This document shows positions 5,262 to 5,941 of a stretch of 5,941 bases of DNA, piece after piece (the stretch's first letter is position 1; each line of letters starts with the position of its first letter). The position numbers and the translations under genes were made by a program. The notes beneath the pieces were generated by a model, which was not told where the DNA came from, searched no databases, and saw only the letters and a list, made by a program, of their open reading frames with translations. The DNA is from Cyanobacteria bacterium UBA9579 (lineage in GTDB: Bacteria > Cyanobacteriota > Vampirovibrionia > Gastranaerophilales > UBA9579), in NCBI GenBank assembly GCA_003499585.1, contig DNSU01000087.1, positions 1 to 5,941 of the forward strand, in the 5' to 3' direction.

Positions 5262-5278
5262 TTGGGTTTTCAGCCCAA
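5262..5278 (-). terminator. Possible terminator hairpin
   Basis: TTGGG and CCCAA form a 5-bp stem with a 7-nt loop. On the minus strand a run of six T begins about 9 nt later (5253-5248). It could end transcription of the gene at 5432, about 150 nt upstream, but the distance between stem and T-run is larger than usual. Confidence 0.3.
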
Positions 5279-5431
5279 CAATTTATTAAAATAATGTTTT
5301 TTTATGTTTGATTTATAAAGAGAATCTTACTTAGGAATTGCTATAAATCCTTACTATGATTGGTGCTGTTGTAAAGAAACAGTCGAACTGAGATGAAATA
5401 TCAGGGAGTCTAAGTTGAAAAACCCAATAAA

Positions 5432-5941
5432 TTAATCAAATGCAATAACATAAGCATATCTTATAGGTGGAGTACCTTTTGGAGATGTGTTTATTGTTAC
5501 AATTGCTATTTGACTAAAATTACCTGTTTTAATTTTTACTGTTTTTGAAATTAAGCCTTCATTATAAAGATTTTCTTTAGGCATAAGAGCAATTTCTTTG
5601 TTTTTAATAAAGGGATTTTTAAATCTTTTTGTTTTGAATATTTTATCAAGTTCTTTCTGATTCGTATTTTTAAATACTCTGAAATCAAGATTTGGAGCCA
5701 ATCCGCCTTTATTAAGAGGATTAAGAGGAAAACTTGATTGTAAAATTTTCATATTGAATGAATTTATATTATTTGGAACATTAATAAAAGTAATATTATA
5801 AGAATTAGACATTATCATTTGGTCTTGAATATATATTGCAGGGGTATTAGGCTTTTTTAAGCTGCTTAAAGTATGTTTAATGCCTTTAATTAAATATTGA
5901 TTAAGCTCAGGATTGCTCATTATAATGTCAATTTGCTCATG
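5432..5941 (-). CDS. Hypothetical protein, 5' end outside the window
   Basis: I do not recognise this protein. The frame stays open to the right edge: before the ATG at 5920 the codons read His-Glu-Gln-Ile-Asp-Ile-Ile, and no ribosome binding site precedes that ATG. The visible 162 residues (counted from it) may therefore be the C-terminal part of a longer protein. It is rich in Lys, Asn and Ile, has no cysteine, signal peptide or membrane segment, and is probably soluble. Helical character at about 1-23 gives way to apparent beta strands (for example 28-47 and 126-162), ending in YAYVIAFD. A Pro-Leu-Asn-Pro-Leu-Asn-Lys-Gly-Gly segment at 67-75 is encoded by a 9-nt tandem repeat inside an imperfect palindrome. 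No catalytic motif is evident. TAA stop at 5434-5432. Confidence 0.6.
   Translation of the reverse strand, partial: HEQIDIIMSNPELNQYLIKGIKHTLSSLKKPNTPAIYIQDQMIMSNSYNITFINVPNNINSFNMKILQSSFPLNPLNKGGLAPNLDFRVFKNTNQKELDKIFKTKRFKNPFIKNKEIALMPKENLYNEGLISKTVKIKTGNFSQIAIVTINTSPKGTPPIRYAYVIAFD
5700..5728 (-). repeat. 9-nt tandem repeat within an imperfect palindrome, in-frame
   Basis: ATTAAGAGG is repeated exactly at 5711-5719 and 5720-5728. Together with 5700-5710 it forms an imperfect dyad (AATCCGCCTT against AAGAGGATT, 5700-5722). On the coding strand it encodes PLNPLN-KGG. This resembles a small palindromic element absorbed into the reading frame. Confidence 0.55.

Larger units (their letters stand above)
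5021..5431. other. Gene-free intergenic region with hairpin-forming repeats
   Basis: This is the main part of the 539-nt gap between the phosphatase start and the stop of the last gene. No frame has a credible start with a ribosome binding site. An AGGAGG at 5034-5039 abuts a TTG directly and is followed by only 26 codons, so I do not call a gene. Positions 5079-5278 hold the CAGGG/CCCTG cluster and small hairpins listed separately. In 5279-5431 I see only small imperfect inverted repeats, for example CTGTT/AACAG at 5366-5382, and one more CAGGG at 5402-5406. No known structured RNA was recognised. Confidence 0.6.

Noticed and set aside
5044..5390. Possible terminal inverted repeats of a small transposable element (CAGTTTCGACAG against CAGTTCGACTG)
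   Set aside because: Only about a dozen bases match, with gaps and mismatches, and there is no target-site duplication at the flanks.

Overview
The window is AT-rich (about one third G+C by eye), bacterial and densely coded, with sigma70-type promoters and GGAG-type ribosome binding sites. My best guess for the source is an uncultured gut bacterium of the Gastranaerophilales type (Melainabacteria/Vampirovibrionia). This rests on base composition, an Asn/Lys-rich protein style, and a non-signal N-terminus carrying a short F-x-G-type motif (FFTG) in the large gene. It is an inference from memory, at moderate to low confidence.

Layout. Positions 3-365 (+) hold the 3' end of a Pro/Gln/Asn-rich protein of unknown function. 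It converges on a B-box zinc-finger membrane protein (442-978, -), and a perfect 46-bp palindrome between them should terminate both. Upstream of the zinc-finger gene, on the same strand, lies a 587-residue protein (1053-2816, -). Its C-terminal third carries the zinc-peptidase signature of the anthrax lethal factor / Pro-Pro endopeptidase group behind a long helical, HEAT-like region. This is the most notable gene here. A divergent intergenic region (2817-3025) holds a terminator-like hairpin aimed into the peptidase gene, then leads to a two-gene operon on the + strand: a small P-loop kinase of the T4 polynucleotide-kinase type (3026-3496) and a classical short-chain dehydrogenase/reductase (3508-4269). 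The dehydrogenase meets, tail to tail with overlapping stop codons, an exported tyrosine/dual-specificity phosphatase (4266-4892, -).

Positions 4893-5431 are 539 bases without a credible gene. They hold the phosphatase promoter and leader, a dyad touching its -35 box, and a cluster of short CAGGG/CCCTG repeats folding into consecutive small hairpins. A partial gene of unknown function (5432 to the window edge, -) closes the window.

How the genes might work together. The kinase and dehydrogenase are probably co-transcribed. The phosphatase has an export signal and the peptidase resembles secreted enzymes of pathogens, so both could act outside the cytoplasm, but the peptidase has no recognisable signal peptide. 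Nothing in the sequence proves a joint system. No tRNA, rRNA, CRISPR array, insertion sequence or replication origin was recognised.
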